64,000 nucleotides of DNA from Haloarchaeobius sp. FL176 (GCF_024609245.1 NZ_JANJYH010000004.1:1-64000), one strand, 5' to 3'; positions 43,073-52,225 are shown, numbered from the stretch's first letter. Notes: generated by a model from the sequence alone, not told the origin. A program made the numbers and translations.

Positions 43073-44488
43073 TCAGCCGAGCTGTTCGCCCACGATTCGG
43101 TCTGCCTCTGCGACGAACGCTTCGACCTCACCCCGTGGAATCGTCGCCCCGGCCGCGACGACGTGGCCGCCGCCGTCGCCGCCGACCGACTGCGACGCCT
43201 CGCGCATCACGACCGACAGGTCGAGTCCCCTGCGAACGAGCGCACCGCTCCCCCGGGCGGAGACCTTGACCTCGGTGTCGCTCTCGTTTGCGAACGCCAG
43301 GATGGGCTTGCGAGGGTCGATACCCCCCGCGCCGAGGGCCATCCCGGCGACGATGCCGACGATGGTCTCGCGGATCCGGTCGTCGGCGTGGAACCACTGC
43401 ACGTGCTCTTCCGTCGTCGTTCCCTCGTTCTTCACGAACTCCAGCCCCTCCGAGAGGTTCCGCCGGTGGTTCCGCAGCAGCGTGCGGGCCGACGTCAGCG
43501 CATCGTCGCGGTCGCCCAGACAGACCGCGAGCCCGACGTCCGCGCGCTCGTACCGTGCGGTGGCGTTCAACAGCGTGGAGAACTCGCTGGCGTCACGGAG
43601 CTCGGTGCCTTCGGGCTCGGCCGTGAGGGTGTACGTCGTCCCGACGAGTTCGTCGATCCGGTCGGCGGGCACGCCCGAGGCGACCGCCCGCTTGACCAGT
43701 GCGCTCGCGACGGTCTGGCGCTCGTCGGCGGTGAGGTCGACCCACCGACGCCACTCGCCGTCCGCCCGGCAGTCGACGTCGAGGTCTTCGAGGAACGCCA
43801 CCGCGCCGTTGTGGTCGTTCGTCACGCCGGGAATCTGTACGTCGCTCGCGTACTCCAGCAGCTTCGGGAGCGGGCGGGTCTGCTTGCCGTACACCGCGAG
43901 GTCGGTGCCGCTCTCGACGACCCCCGCCGCGACGCCGTCGTCGACGATGGCCGCGTTCGCGCCGTGGAGCTCGCCGTCCTGGTCCTGCATGTCCCCGACC
44001 GCACCGACGATGGCCAGCCGTGCGAGGTCGCGGTTGTCGCCGTCGCCCTCGAGCGCCCTCGCCAGCACGTAGGCCGCACCCGCGCCCGACAGCTCCGAGC
44101 CGCCGTCGATGCCCTCGAGCAGTGGGTTCAGGTGGAACTCGGTGTCGGCGTCGCCGGGCTGGTGGTGGTCCGCGATGACCGGCGTGAACGCGCCGCGCTC
44201 CGCGTGGGGGACAATGTCGTCGATCTGGCCGCTGCCAAAGTCGGTGAACAGCACGGTGTCGTAGTCAGTTTCGGCGATGGCGGCGATGCGGTCCGCGTCG
44301 AGTTGCTTCTCGAAGACGACCTCGTGGTCGATGTCGGCGCGTTCGAGCGCGCTGGAGGCGACGGCCGCGCTGGTGAGCCCGTCGGCGTCGATGTGCGAGG
44401 CGAGCAGCACCTCGTCGGCCGCGCGCAGGCGCTCGGCGCACGCGTCGGCCCTGTCGGCGAGTTTCGGGACGGGGGCGCTGGCAGACAT
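43073..44488 (-). CDS. DHH/DHHA1 phosphoesterase (archaeal RecJ-like)
   Basis: A 471-residue protein of the RecJ-like DHH superfamily, which includes single-strand exonucleases tied to archaeal replication (GAN) and nanoRNases. The DHH motifs are SHIDADGLTSAAVA (near 31-44), FTDFGSG (near 80) and IADHHQPGD (near 104-112). The C-terminal DHHA1 domain ends with SVGGDGGGHVVAAGATIPRG. Haloarchaea carry several paralogues, so exact activity cannot be assigned. Confidence 0.9.
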   Translation of the reverse strand: MSASAPVPKLADRADACAERLRAADEVLLASHIDADGLTSAAVASSALERADIDHEVVFEKQLDADRIAAIAETDYDTVLFTDFGSGQIDDIVPHAERGAFTPVIADHHQPGDADTEFHLNPLLEGIDGGSELSGAGAAYVLARALEGDGDNRDLARLAIVGAVGDMQDQDGELHGANAAIVDDGVAAGVVESGTDLAVYGKQTRPLPKLLEYASDVQIPGVTNDHNGAVAFLEDLDVDCRADGEWRRWVDLTADERQTVASALVKRAVASGVPADRIDELVGTTYTLTAEPEGTELRDASEFSTLLNATARYERADVGLAVCLGDRDDALTSARTLLRNHRRNLSEGLEFVKNEGTTTEEHVQWFHADDRIRETIVGIVAGMALGAGGIDPRKPILAFANESDTEVKVSARGSGALVRRGLDLSVVMREASQSVGGDGGGHVVAAGATIPRGEVEAFVAEADRIVGEQLG

Positions 44489-44589
44489 TCGTCGGAGGAT
44501 GGGTCGTAATCGCGGTTAAAGCCTCGGATGAACCCTTCCGGACGCTCGATCAGGGCACGCTTTTCACGGCCGTCGCCGTAGCGCAGGCC

Positions 44590-45186
44590 ATGCCCGACGC
44601 CGGTGCAACACCGACGGTCGACGCACCCCGGAGCGGCAAGCGGGTGCGCTATCTGGCGACGGCCGAGGAGACCGACGGCGAGTACGCCCGGTTCGAGATG
44701 TGGCTGGCCCCACCGCCGGACTCGCACGGGCCGATGCGGCACATCCACCCGAAGCAGGATGAGTACCTCGAAGTTCGTGACGGAACTCTCGGCGTCTGGC
44801 ACGACGGTACGGAACGGCTGCTCGGCCCCGGCGAGAGCGTGACGATTCCGTCTGGCGACCCCCATCGGTTCTGGAACGCGGGCGACGGCGAACTCCACCT
44901 CGTCGGCGAAGTCCGCCCCGCACTCCACACGGAACTGTTCATGTACGTCACCTACGGCCTCGGCCGCGACTACGCGACGACGCCGTCCGGCATGCCGCTC
45001 AACCCGCTGCGGCTCGCGCCGGTCGTCGACGAGTTCGACGACCTGCTCTACCTCTCACACCTCCCGGCGTGGGTCCAGCGTGCCGGCGTGCGTGCGCTGG
45101 CCCCCGTCGCTCGCCGTCTCGGGTACGGCCACGAGTACCCGGAGTACGTGCCGGCCGAGCGGCGGCACCTGCTCGATGCCGACTGA
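44590..45186 (+). CDS. Cupin-domain protein
   Basis: A 198-residue protein with a single conserved beta-barrel: GPMRHIHPKQDEYLEVRDGTL holds the cupin motif 1 histidines and glutamate, and ESVTIPSGDPHRFWNAGDGE holds motif 2. The C-terminal half is helical and basic. Metal-dependent dioxygenase, isomerase or binding roles are all possible. It has its own promoter, 100 nt from the divergent DHH gene. Confidence 0.85.
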   Translation: MPDAGATPTVDAPRSGKRVRYLATAEETDGEYARFEMWLAPPPDSHGPMRHIHPKQDEYLEVRDGTLGVWHDGTERLLGPGESVTIPSGDPHRFWNAGDGELHLVGEVRPALHTELFMYVTYGLGRDYATTPSGMPLNPLRLAPVVDEFDDLLYLSHLPAWVQRAGVRALAPVARRLGYGHEYPEYVPAERRHLLDAD

Positions 45187-45313
45187 GGAAACGAGCCACC
45201 CGGCACGTGTCCGACTCCGCCCCCGTTCTCGCGCCGACAACCCGGAGAGCCACCGGAGTCCCCGAGCAGCGCGGTTCGCCGGAGCCCGCCGTTCACAGCC
45301 GCATCCGTATTCT

Positions 45314-45338
45314 GTATCGTGATATTTGATTTATTTCC
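45314..45338. repeat. Copy 2 of the 25-bp dispersed intergenic element
   Basis: Matches 39563-39587 at 22 of 25 positions; see that entry. Here it lies between the cupin gene and the end of the hemC-cobA-hemD operon. Confidence 0.6.
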
Positions 45339-45349
45339 TGTCTGCGTCG

Positions 45350-45367
45350 CTCGTCGCCTGCGACGAG
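45350..45367 (-). terminator. Candidate terminator hairpin after hemD
   Basis: CTCGTCGC-CT-GCGACGAG is a perfect 8-bp stem with a two-base gap, 48 nt beyond the hemD stop. Reading the minus strand it is followed after about 15 nt by an A/T-rich run (the 25-bp element). Confidence 0.35.
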
Positions 45368-45414
45368 CCGACGGCTCCGAGAACGCTCGAATCGTCCGAG
45401 AAGCGCCGATAGAA

Positions 45415-46164
45415 TCAGTCGCGGTACGTCGGTGCGGCCGCCTCGACGACCGCACAGGCCAGCTCCTCGAAGTCGGCGTGCTCTGGCACCACGTCGACCG
45501 CGACACCCTCGCCCTCCGCGGTCTCCCGGGTGGGGGGGCCGATGACGCCGACGACCGCATCGGTCAGCCCATCGACCGCTTCGGCTCGAATCCCGCGCTC
45601 CTCGGCCGCGTCGAGGAAGTTCTCGACGGTCAGCGACGAGGTGAAACAGACCGCATCGAGCTCGCCGGCGGCGGCCAGTTCGGCCGACTCACCCGCACCG
45701 TCGGGTCGGACGAGTTCGTACAGCACTGTCTCGTGGACGTACGCGCCGGCCGACCCGAGCCCCTCGAGCAGCACCTCGCTGCCGTGATCGCTGCGGGCGA
45801 CCTCGACCCGCGAACCGTCGACGCGGTCCCCGAGTGCCTCGACCAGTCCGGTCGAGGTGTACTCCTCGGGGACGAGGTCGACCCCGTACCCTTGCTCGCG
45901 CAGTGCCTCGGCGGTCGCGGAACCGATGGCACAGACGGTCGTCCCGCCCGATTCCCAGCCCGTCTCGCGGGCGATTTCGGCACCGGTCTTGCTCGTCAGG
46001 ATGGTGTACTCGGCGTCGGCCCGGGGCGACGCGCCCGTCTCGCGCACTTCGAGCATCGGGTCCGGGACCGGCGTCGCACCGAGTGATTCGACGAGTTCGA
46101 CGGCGTCGCGCAGGCGCTCGTCGTCCGGGCGGAACACGGCGACCGTGGTGTCTCTCGTGGTCAT
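45415..46164 (-). CDS. hemD: Uroporphyrinogen-III synthase
   Basis: Closes and inverts hydroxymethylbilane to uroporphyrinogen III. The 249 residues show the family's weakly conserved two-lobed fold: VAVFRPDDERLRDAVELVES at the start, TVCAIGSATAEALREQGYGV near 83, and the C-terminal AVDGLTDAVVGVIGPPTRET with FTSSLTVENFLDA before it. Identity rests mainly on operon context (hemC-cobA-hemD) and these motifs. The start overlaps the cobA stop by 4 nt. Confidence 0.92.
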   Translation of the reverse strand: MTTRDTTVAVFRPDDERLRDAVELVESLGATPVPDPMLEVRETGASPRADAEYTILTSKTGAEIARETGWESGGTTVCAIGSATAEALREQGYGVDLVPEEYTSTGLVEALGDRVDGSRVEVARSDHGSEVLLEGLGSAGAYVHETVLYELVRPDGAGESAELAAAGELDAVCFTSSLTVENFLDAAEERGIRAEAVDGLTDAVVGVIGPPTRETAEGEGVAVDVVPEHADFEELACAVVEAAAPTYRD

Positions 46165-46913
46165 GTGCGGGTTCTCAGGAACTCGACGACGCGGTCTCTC
46201 GTCCCGGCCACGTCCCCGATGACGGTGATTGCGGGCGGTTCGATACCTGCATCGTCGCGGACGTCGACGATTGTGTCGAGTGTGCCGGTCGCGACCTGCA
46301 TGTCGGGCCAGGTGGCGCGCTCGACCAGCGCGACGGGCGTCGCGGGATCCATGCCCGCCTCACGGAGCGCGGCCGTGTAGTCGGGCAGCTTCCCGACGCC
46401 CATCAGGACGACGAGTGTACCACCCGTGGCCGCGAGCGCCTCCCAGTCGACCGCGGACTCCTCTTTCGTGGGGTCCTCGTGACCCGTGACGAAGGAGACG
46501 GAGGAGGCGTGGTCGCGGTGCGTAACGGGGATACCTGCGACGCCGGGCCCCGCGATGGCCGACGTGACCCCGGGGACGTACTCGAACGGGATGTCGTGTG
46601 CGGCCAGGTGTTCGGCCTCCTCGCCGCCACGGCCGAAGACGAACGGGTCGCCGCCCTTGAGCCGGACGACCGTCTTGCCCTCCTCGGCGAGTTCGACCAA
46701 CCGCCTGTTGGTGTACTCCTGGGGCGTCCACTCCCCGCCGGCACGCTTGCCGACATCCTCGCGGCGCTTCTCGTCGATGGTGCCCAGTATCTCCGGGCCG
46801 GGGAGCTTGTCGTGCAGCACCACGTCGGCCTCGTCGAGCAGCCGGCGGGCCTTCACGGTCATGAGGTCGGGGTCGCCGGGGCCGCTCCCGACGAGGTAGA
46901 CGAACCCCGTCAT
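46161..46913 (-). CDS. cobA: Uroporphyrinogen-III C-methyltransferase
   Basis: SAM-dependent enzyme making precorrin-2, the branch point to siroheme, cobalamin and, in archaea, heme through the siroheme route. The 250 residues contain VYLVGSGPGDPDLMTVKA (4-21), VVRLKGGDPFVFGRGGEE (near 82-99) and PVTHRDHASSVSFVTGHED (near 128). Single-function type, without the dehydrogenase/chelatase part of CysG. It overlaps hemC and hemD by 4 nt each. Confidence 0.96.
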   Translation of the reverse strand: MTGFVYLVGSGPGDPDLMTVKARRLLDEADVVLHDKLPGPEILGTIDEKRREDVGKRAGGEWTPQEYTNRRLVELAEEGKTVVRLKGGDPFVFGRGGEEAEHLAAHDIPFEYVPGVTSAIAGPGVAGIPVTHRDHASSVSFVTGHEDPTKEESAVDWEALAATGGTLVVLMGVGKLPDYTAALREAGMDPATPVALVERATWPDMQVATGTLDTIVDVRDDAGIEPPAITVIGDVAGTRDRVVEFLRTRT

Positions 46914-47986
46914 CGCTCGCGAGCGGCCGCGACGTGGTCGTCCGCGCCGGCGTCACGCAGGTTCCCGGCGAACTCCTTGGCCGCCGCGACGTGGGTCTCG
47001 ACCGGGATGTCACGGCGCTGCTGGACGACGTCGTCGCCGTCGGGGTGCAGCACCTGTGCGGCCGTGTGGACGTACTCGCCCTGCAGGACGGCGTGGACAC
47101 CGATGGGGGCGATGCAGCCACCGTTCAGCCCGGCGAGGACGGTCCGCTCGACGGTGGTCTCGACCCGGGTCCGCGGGAAGTCGAGCACCTCGTGCAGCTC
47201 CTCGGCGGTCTCGTCGTCGCGTGCCGTGACGGCGAGTGCGCCCTGCCCGGCCGCGGGGACGAACGACTCGTTCGAGAGCCGCTGGAACTCGATGTGGTGG
47301 GCCAGCCCGGAGCGCTGGAGTCCGGCTTCGGCGAGGACGATGGCGTCGTACTCCGTCTCGACCTCGCGGCCGAGCGCGCGACGCTCGATCTCGCTCCGGT
47401 CGTCGAACCACTCCTCGACGGGCAGGTCGTACTCCGGCTCGTCGTCCCCCGCGTTGCCGTCCGTCTCCGCCTCCGTCCGACGTTCGTGTTCGGCCTGGAG
47501 CGCCGGTGCGAGCACCTTCTCGACCCGTGTATCGACGTTGCCGCGCACGGGTTCGACGGTCAGGTCGTCGCGTTCGTGCAGCAGCTGTGCCTGCCGACGC
47601 ATCGAGGCGGTGCCGACGACTGCGCCGGACTCGAGGTCCTCGAGTCCGGTGCCGTCGGGCGTCACCAGCACGTCACCGGCCGGTGCGCGCTCGGGGATGC
47701 CCGCGACGACGAGGTCGTCGGGCATCTCGGTCGGCATGTCCTTCATCGAGTGGACGGCGGCGTCGACCTCGCCGTCGAGCACTTTCTCGTCGAGCGAGCG
47801 GACGAACGCTCCGGTCTTGCCGAGGTTCGCGATGAGCTCGTCGCGGATCTTGTCGCCCTCGGTCTCGACCTCCACGAGCTCCACCTCGTAGCGTCGCTCC
47901 TCCAGCGCATCGCGTACCGTCGTCGCCTGGCGGATGGCGAGGTCGGAGCCCCGCGTCGCCAGCCGAATCGTCCCACGTGTTCTCAT
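46910..47986 (-). CDS. hemC: Porphobilinogen deaminase (hydroxymethylbilane synthase)
   Basis: Links four porphobilinogens into hydroxymethylbilane. The 358-residue protein starts MRTRGTIRLATRGSDLAIRQ and has DAAVHSMKDMPTEMP (near 75), VGTASMRRQAQL (near 124) and the dipyrromethane-cofactor cysteine in LAGLNGGCIAPIG (C291). An acidic insertion of about 45 residues (around 163-208) interrupts the normally continuous GNVxTRxxKL...YDAIxLA stretch. First gene of hemC-cobA-hemD. Confidence 0.96.
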   Translation of the reverse strand: MRTRGTIRLATRGSDLAIRQATTVRDALEERRYEVELVEVETEGDKIRDELIANLGKTGAFVRSLDEKVLDGEVDAAVHSMKDMPTEMPDDLVVAGIPERAPAGDVLVTPDGTGLEDLESGAVVGTASMRRQAQLLHERDDLTVEPVRGNVDTRVEKVLAPALQAEHERRTEAETDGNAGDDEPEYDLPVEEWFDDRSEIERRALGREVETEYDAIVLAEAGLQRSGLAHHIEFQRLSNESFVPAAGQGALAVTARDDETAEELHEVLDFPRTRVETTVERTVLAGLNGGCIAPIGVHAVLQGEYVHTAAQVLHPDGDDVVQQRRDIPVETHVAAAKEFAGNLRDAGADDHVAAARER

Positions 47987-48164
47987 GCGAGGCAGTCGGT
48001 GGCCGACGGTGAAAAGCCCACCAGTTTGCACTCGGCAAGGCCGCCGCGGACGTGACGGCCCAGGCGACCGCCGAGTCGGCCGTTTTCGGCCGTTGGAAGC
48101 TTCTTTGCCCCCGTCAACGCAGTTGCGGTTGAATCAGCGATGAATCCCATACGACGATACAAAA

Positions 48165-48803
48165 TCAGTCGCGGTCGGCCACGATCGCGTAGAACGGGTC
48201 ACCGCCGAGCCCGGGCAGGACCGAGCGCCGCGAGTCACTGACCGTCTCGATCCGCCCGAAGCCGCCAGCCTCGCAGTACTCCCGGACGAGGGTGGCGCGC
48301 TCGTCCATCGACCGCTCGCGCCAGGCCCGGATTGCCTTCGTGTGGAACGTCCGGTTCGAGAAGGAGACGACGAGGACGCCCTCGGGCGCGAGGACGCGGT
48401 GGAACTCGCGGAAGACCGCGGTCGGGTACTGGAGGTACTGCACGGAGACGGCACACAACACCGCGTCGAAGCTCGCGTCGTCGAACGGGAGCAGCTGGTT
48501 CTCGTTGAGGTTCTGGACGATGCACTCGTCGAGGCGCGGGTTCTCGGCGAGTTCAGCCTCGTTCAGCCCGTGGCCGACGACGCGGGCGAACTCGCGGTCG
48601 TCGGGGAGGTGTGACACCCAGCTCGACATCGCGTCGAGCACGCGGTCGCCGTCGGCGAGCTGTTCGCGGTAGAGGTCGGTGAGCCGCTCGCGGAAGCCCT
48701 CGTCGACGTGCTGGACGAACCGCGGCTGGTCGTAGAACGCATCGTCCGGGCTCGGGTCGGACTTGCGACGGTCGGCCTCGGAGAGGGCCAGGTCGTCGGT
48801 CAT
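48165..48803 (-). CDS. Methyltransferase-fold protein with variant motif I
   Basis: A 212-residue protein with the class I methyltransferase core: ESFDAVLCAVSVQYLQYP-like motif IV region (ASFDAVLCAVSVQYLQYPTA) and the FHRVLAPEGVLVVSFSNRTF strand-helix. However, motif I reads VLDAMSSWVSHLPDD (55-69) instead of the glycine-rich DxGxGxG. I recall proteins with this sequence in bacteria as well, annotated as methyltransferases; substrate unknown. The start is the ATG at 48803 (MTDDLALSEA). It lies downstream of hemL on the same strand. Confidence 0.82.
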   Translation of the reverse strand: MTDDLALSEADRRKSDPSPDDAFYDQPRFVQHVDEGFRERLTDLYREQLADGDRVLDAMSSWVSHLPDDREFARVVGHGLNEAELAENPRLDECIVQNLNENQLLPFDDASFDAVLCAVSVQYLQYPTAVFREFHRVLAPEGVLVVSFSNRTFHTKAIRAWRERSMDERATLVREYCEAGGFGRIETVSDSRRSVLPGLGGDPFYAIVADRD

Positions 48804-48873
48804 CGGTGGAAGTAGGTGCCGGAGCAAGAAAGAGGCCGCGACGGGTCTGTCGGACGGTTCGAGCCCGAGCCGG

Positions 48874-50214
48874 CTACAGCGCCGCTTTGTACGCCTCGAG
48901 CGTCTCCTCGACGTCCTCCTCGGTGTGGGCGTAGGAGACGAACTGGGACTCGAACTGGTTCTGGCTGAGGAACACGCCCTGCTCTTTCATCTGCGGCCAG
49001 AAGACGCGCCGCCAGCGGTCGGTCTCGCCCGACGCCACGTCGCCGCCGTTCTTCGGGCAGTACTCGTAGCGCGGGCAGGCCGTGCGCTGGCGACAGCCGG
49101 CCTCGCACTGGCCGTCGAGGTCGTCCGGGCCCTCGCGGGTGAAGAGAACCTTGAACATGGAGTCGAGACCGGCGACGGTGTACTCGGGGGCCTGGTCGGC
49201 GCAAATCTCGGTCAGCCCCCGGCGCAGTTTCTCGCCGAGGGAGTTGACGTGGTCGTACACGTCGTTCTCGGCGGCGAACGTGAGGGTTTCCAGCCCGGCG
49301 GCCATCGTGACAGGATGGCCGGAGAACGTGCCCGCCTGGAACACGTCGCCCGAGGGCGTGAAGTGCCGCATGATTTTCGCCTTGCCGCCGATGGCACCGA
49401 CGGGGAAGCCACCGCCGATGATCTTCCCGAACGTGGTGATGTCGGGGTCGATGCCGAACTCGCCCTGGGCGCACTGGAGGCCGCCGACGCGGAAGCCGGT
49501 GATGACCTCGTCGAAGACGAGCAGCGAGCCGTGATCGTCACAGAGGTCGGCGAGGGTCTCGTGGTACTCGTCGGCGGGCGTGACGATGCCGTAGTTCGCG
49601 AGCACCGGCTCGACGAGCACGCAAGCGATGTCGTCGCCGTGCTCCTCGAAGACGTGCTGGGCGGCCTCGTGGTCGTTGAACGGCACCGCGATGGTGTGCT
49701 CGGCGAAGTCGTCGGGGATGCCCGGGCTGGAGGGGTGGACGTGCGCGCCCTCGCCCTCGACGAGCGTGGAGTCGTTCGCGCCGTGGTAGCTGCCCTGCAT
49801 GACGACGACCTTGTCGCGGCCCGTGTAGGCGCGGGCGAGGCGGACCGCGGAGACGGTCGCCTCCGTCCCGGAGTTGACGAACCGAATCATCTCGACGCTC
49901 GGGACGTGTCGGGTGACGAACTCGGCGTGCTCGACCTCGATGGGCGTCGGCGCGCCGAACATCGGGCCGTTGCTCGCGTGTTTCTGGACCGCCGACTCGA
50001 CCGGCTGCGGGAGGTCGTGCCCGAGCAGGAGCGGCCCGAGCCCCATCACCCAGTCGACGTACCGGTTGCCGTCGGCGTCGACGACGTGGCCGCCGTCGCC
50101 GCGCTCGACGAAGAAGGGGTACGGCTCGATGGCCGCCCGCACCGACGAGTTCACCCCGCCGGGCATGACCGACAGCGCCCGGTCGTACAGATTCCGCGAG
50201 TTCTCCTCGTTCAT
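48874..50214 (-). CDS. hemL: Glutamate-1-semialdehyde 2,1-aminomutase
   Basis: Makes 5-aminolevulinate from glutamate-1-semialdehyde. The 446 residues have the [20 protein letters not shown] motif (111-130), [13 protein letters not shown] (near 233) and the PLP lysine K264 in [16 protein letters not shown]. Between about 364 and 398 there is an insertion with Cys at 370, 374, 380 and 386, not part of bacterial HemL, that could bind a metal. TTTTACG 26-32 nt before the ATG points to a leaderless transcript. Confidence 0.97.
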   Translation of the reverse strand: MNEENSRNLYDRALSVMPGGVNSSVRAAIEPYPFFVERGDGGHVVDADGNRYVDWVMGLGPLLLGHDLPQPVESAVQKHASNGPMFGAPTPIEVEHAEFVTRHVPSVEMIRFVNSGTEATVSAVRLARAYTGRDKVVVMQGSYHGANDSTLVEGEGAHVHPSSPGIPDDFAEHTIAVPFNDHEAAQHVFEEHGDDIACVLVEPVLANYGIVTPADEYHETLADLCDDHGSLLVFDEVITGFRVGGLQCAQGEFGIDPDITTFGKIIGGGFPVGAIGGKAKIMRHFTPSGDVFQAGTFSGHPVTMAAGLETLTFAAENDVYDHVNSLGEKLRRGLTEICADQAPEYTVAGLDSMFKVLFTREGPDDLDGQCEAGCRQRTACPRYEYCPKNGGDVASGETDRWRRVFWPQMKEQGVFLSQNQFESQFVSYAHTEEDVEETLEAYKAAL

Positions 50215-50239
50215 AATCGGGCGTTCGGAGGAGGACGTA

Positions 50240-50246
50240 AAAGGAT
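50240..50246 (-). promoter_or_regulatory. TATA-like box of hemL
   Basis: CCTTTTACG on the minus strand places TTTTACG 26-32 nt before the hemL ATG. Confidence 0.5.
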
Positions 50247-50311
50247 TGTCTCACTGCGCGTCGTCCCCGAGCCCGCGGATCATGTTGAGCGTTGGCACCA
50301 CGCAACTGCTA

Positions 50312-50318
50312 TTTACGG
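50312..50318 (+). promoter_or_regulatory. TATA-like box of the EamA transporter gene
   Basis: ATTTACGG begins about 27 nt before the GTG at 50338, supporting that codon as the start of a leaderless message. Confidence 0.5.
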
Positions 50319-50337
50319 GCCTCTCCTCGGCCGAACT

Positions 50338-51231
50338 GTGAGACGTCACGAGAACCTGTTCGGGTTCCTCGCCCTCGCCGCGCTCTGGGGCGCGTCGTAC
50401 CCGGCCATCCGCGCCGCGAAGGCCGGCGTCGACCCGCTGCTCATGGCGGCGCTCCGGTTCGACGCCATCGGCGTGGTCGTGCTGGCGTACGCGCTGGCCC
50501 GCGGCCAGTCCGTCGTCCCCGGGAGGGCCGACGTCCGGGCCGTCCTCGTCGGCGGCGTCGGCATCGTCGCCGTCCACAACGGCCTGCTGTTCGTCGGGCA
50601 GGCGCGAGTCACGGGGGCTATCGGGTCGGTCGTGCTCGCGACGGTGCCAATCTGGAGCGTCGGCTTCGCCGCCGCGTTCCTCGACACCGCCCGGCCGACG
50701 CCCTCGCGGGTCGCCGGCGTCTGTCTCGGGCTCGTCGGCACCGTCGTCCTCGCCGTTCCCGGTCCGATGGCGGTCGACGCCCCCGACCCAGTCGGAGTCG
50801 GACTACTGTTCACGAGCGCGGCGGCGTTCGCGCTCGCGGCCGTGGGGCTCCGCCGGGAAAGTCCGGACCTCGGCGTCGCCGCTCGCCAGGGCTGGATGAT
50901 GCTCGTCGGCGGCCCGCTGCTCCACGTCGCGAGCCTTCTCGCCGGCGAGCCACAGAGCGTCTCGGTCACCCCCCGGGTCGCCATCGCCTTCGGCTACCTC
51001 GTCTTCGCCGCCGGGGCCGTCGGCTACCTGCTGTACTTCGGGCTGCTCGACCGCCTCGGGCCGGTCGAGATCAACCTCGTCAGCTACGTCGCTCCCGTGT
51101 TCGCGACGCTCGTCGGCTGGTACTGGCTCGGCGAGGTCGTCTCCACGAACACCGTCGTCGGCTTTCTCGTCATCTGCGTCGGGTTCGTGCTCGTGAAGCG
51201 GGAGGCGCTGCGGGCGGCCATCGCGGGGTAG
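50338..51231 (+). CDS. EamA/DMT-family transporter
   Basis: A 297-residue protein with ten hydrophobic helices in two EamA repeats (LFGFLALAALWGASYPAIRA at the start; GYLLYFGLLDRLGPVEINLV in the second repeat, ending ATLVGWYWLGEVVSTNTVVG). The family exports amino acids and other metabolites; the substrate cannot be told. The GTG at 50338 is chosen because it gives MRRHENLFGFLAL and sits 20-26 nt after a TTTACG box; the long open frame upstream is antisense to hemL. Confidence 0.9.
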   Translation: MRRHENLFGFLALAALWGASYPAIRAAKAGVDPLLMAALRFDAIGVVVLAYALARGQSVVPGRADVRAVLVGGVGIVAVHNGLLFVGQARVTGAIGSVVLATVPIWSVGFAAAFLDTARPTPSRVAGVCLGLVGTVVLAVPGPMAVDAPDPVGVGLLFTSAAAFALAAVGLRRESPDLGVAARQGWMMLVGGPLLHVASLLAGEPQSVSVTPRVAIAFGYLVFAAGAVGYLLYFGLLDRLGPVEINLVSYVAPVFATLVGWYWLGEVVSTNTVVGFLVICVGFVLVKREALRAAIAG

Positions 51232-51432
51232 TCGTTTCGCGACCGTGACGTCTGAACCGGCTGCGGTTTCTCACCCCGGAGGAGACAGATATCAGGCTCC
51301 GTTCGAATCCTCGACTCGTGCTGGATTTGGTGTGTATCGGTGAGTACAGAGGCTGTACGCAGTACGGTGAACTGAGATGAGAAACGGGCTGACGGCCCAC
51401 CATTTACAACTCCGGAGAAGGTATCACGAGGT

Positions 51433-51882
51433 ATGTCAATAGAGAACATACTTAGTACAAGTGCTGATTCGATGAGTGACGAGCAAATAAAAGAGTTCCT
51501 GACAGAGCAAGGCGTCGGAACACTCTCACTTCCCGACGGAGAAATCCCATACGCGGTGCCGATGTCATTCGGATACGATGGGGACTCGACCCTCTATTTC
51601 CTGTTCCTTCTGTTCGGAACGGAGAGTCGTAAAGAGACACTGAGTGACCGCGCACAGGGGGCCCGCTTTGTCGTCTATTCTGCCCAGTCCATGTACGACT
51701 GGCAAAGCGTGAATCTCACCGGACAGATCAGCGCGGTTCCCGAGGATGAGTGGGACGAACTCCGGAGCGCCATGGAGAACGCTTGGCATCCTAATCTGTT
51801 CAGTTCGGCCCACCCGATGCGAGGTATCCAAGGATATCAACTCCAGATAGACGAGTGGACAGGCATCCAACAAACGGAATAG
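51433..51882 (+). CDS. Pyridoxamine 5'-phosphate oxidase-like flavin protein
   Basis: A 149-residue protein with the split-barrel flavin-binding pattern GVGTLSLPDGEIPYAVPMSFGY then STLYFLFLLFGTESRKETLS and CVTAQS-like FVVYSAQSMYDWQSVNLTGQ. It belongs to a group of haloarchaeal nitroimidazole-resistance/F420-or-FMN-type oxidoreductases whose substrates are mostly unknown. Its G+C content and codon use are lower than those of the neighbours, and the flanking DNA shares this, hinting at transfer. Confidence 0.82.
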   Translation: MSIENILSTSADSMSDEQIKEFLTEQGVGTLSLPDGEIPYAVPMSFGYDGDSTLYFLFLLFGTESRKETLSDRAQGARFVVYSAQSMYDWQSVNLTGQISAVPEDEWDELRSAMENAWHPNLFSSAHPMRGIQGYQLQIDEWTGIQQTE

Positions 51883-52225
51883 TCTCTATCAGTTGAGGGC
51901 TGGATGTGCTCGAGGGAAGCTTGTACGGCTCCGACTGGCGTTTTCTTTGACGTACTTCTGTAATGGATATGCAGCTCTACCGAACGGGTGTTTCACCGGA
52001 GGTAGTGTCTGGTCGATCGGATTTCGGGCGAGCCAGATAGTGGAAACCTTCGGTCTCGGCATCTCCACGACCCTCAGCGAGCGGAAGACGGCCAGAGGGA
52101 GTCTCGCAATCTCGGGAACCGGGACAGCGGGGACTTTCGAAGCGTTCGAACCTGTCCTCGCACCAGACGAGGTCGCACCTGAACACCTGCGGTCCCCCGG
52201 AAGAAAGCCGAAAACTGGAGCCGGG
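51883..52225. other. Intergenic region without a recognisable gene
   Basis: These 343 bases carry no convincing coding frame. The notable structure is an imperfect hairpin at 51977-52005 (CTACC and GGTAG enclosing GGTG-TTT-CACC), which could end transcription of the flavin-protein gene. Composition is lower in G+C to about 52050. Confidence 0.6.

Noticed and set aside
48763-50337. Open frame continuous with and upstream of the EamA transporter
   Set aside because: It is antisense to hemL; the transporter start at the GTG at 50338 has its own promoter box.
51294-51320. GTTCGAATCC string resembling a tRNA T-loop
   Set aside because: The flanking bases cannot form a T stem or an acceptor stem.
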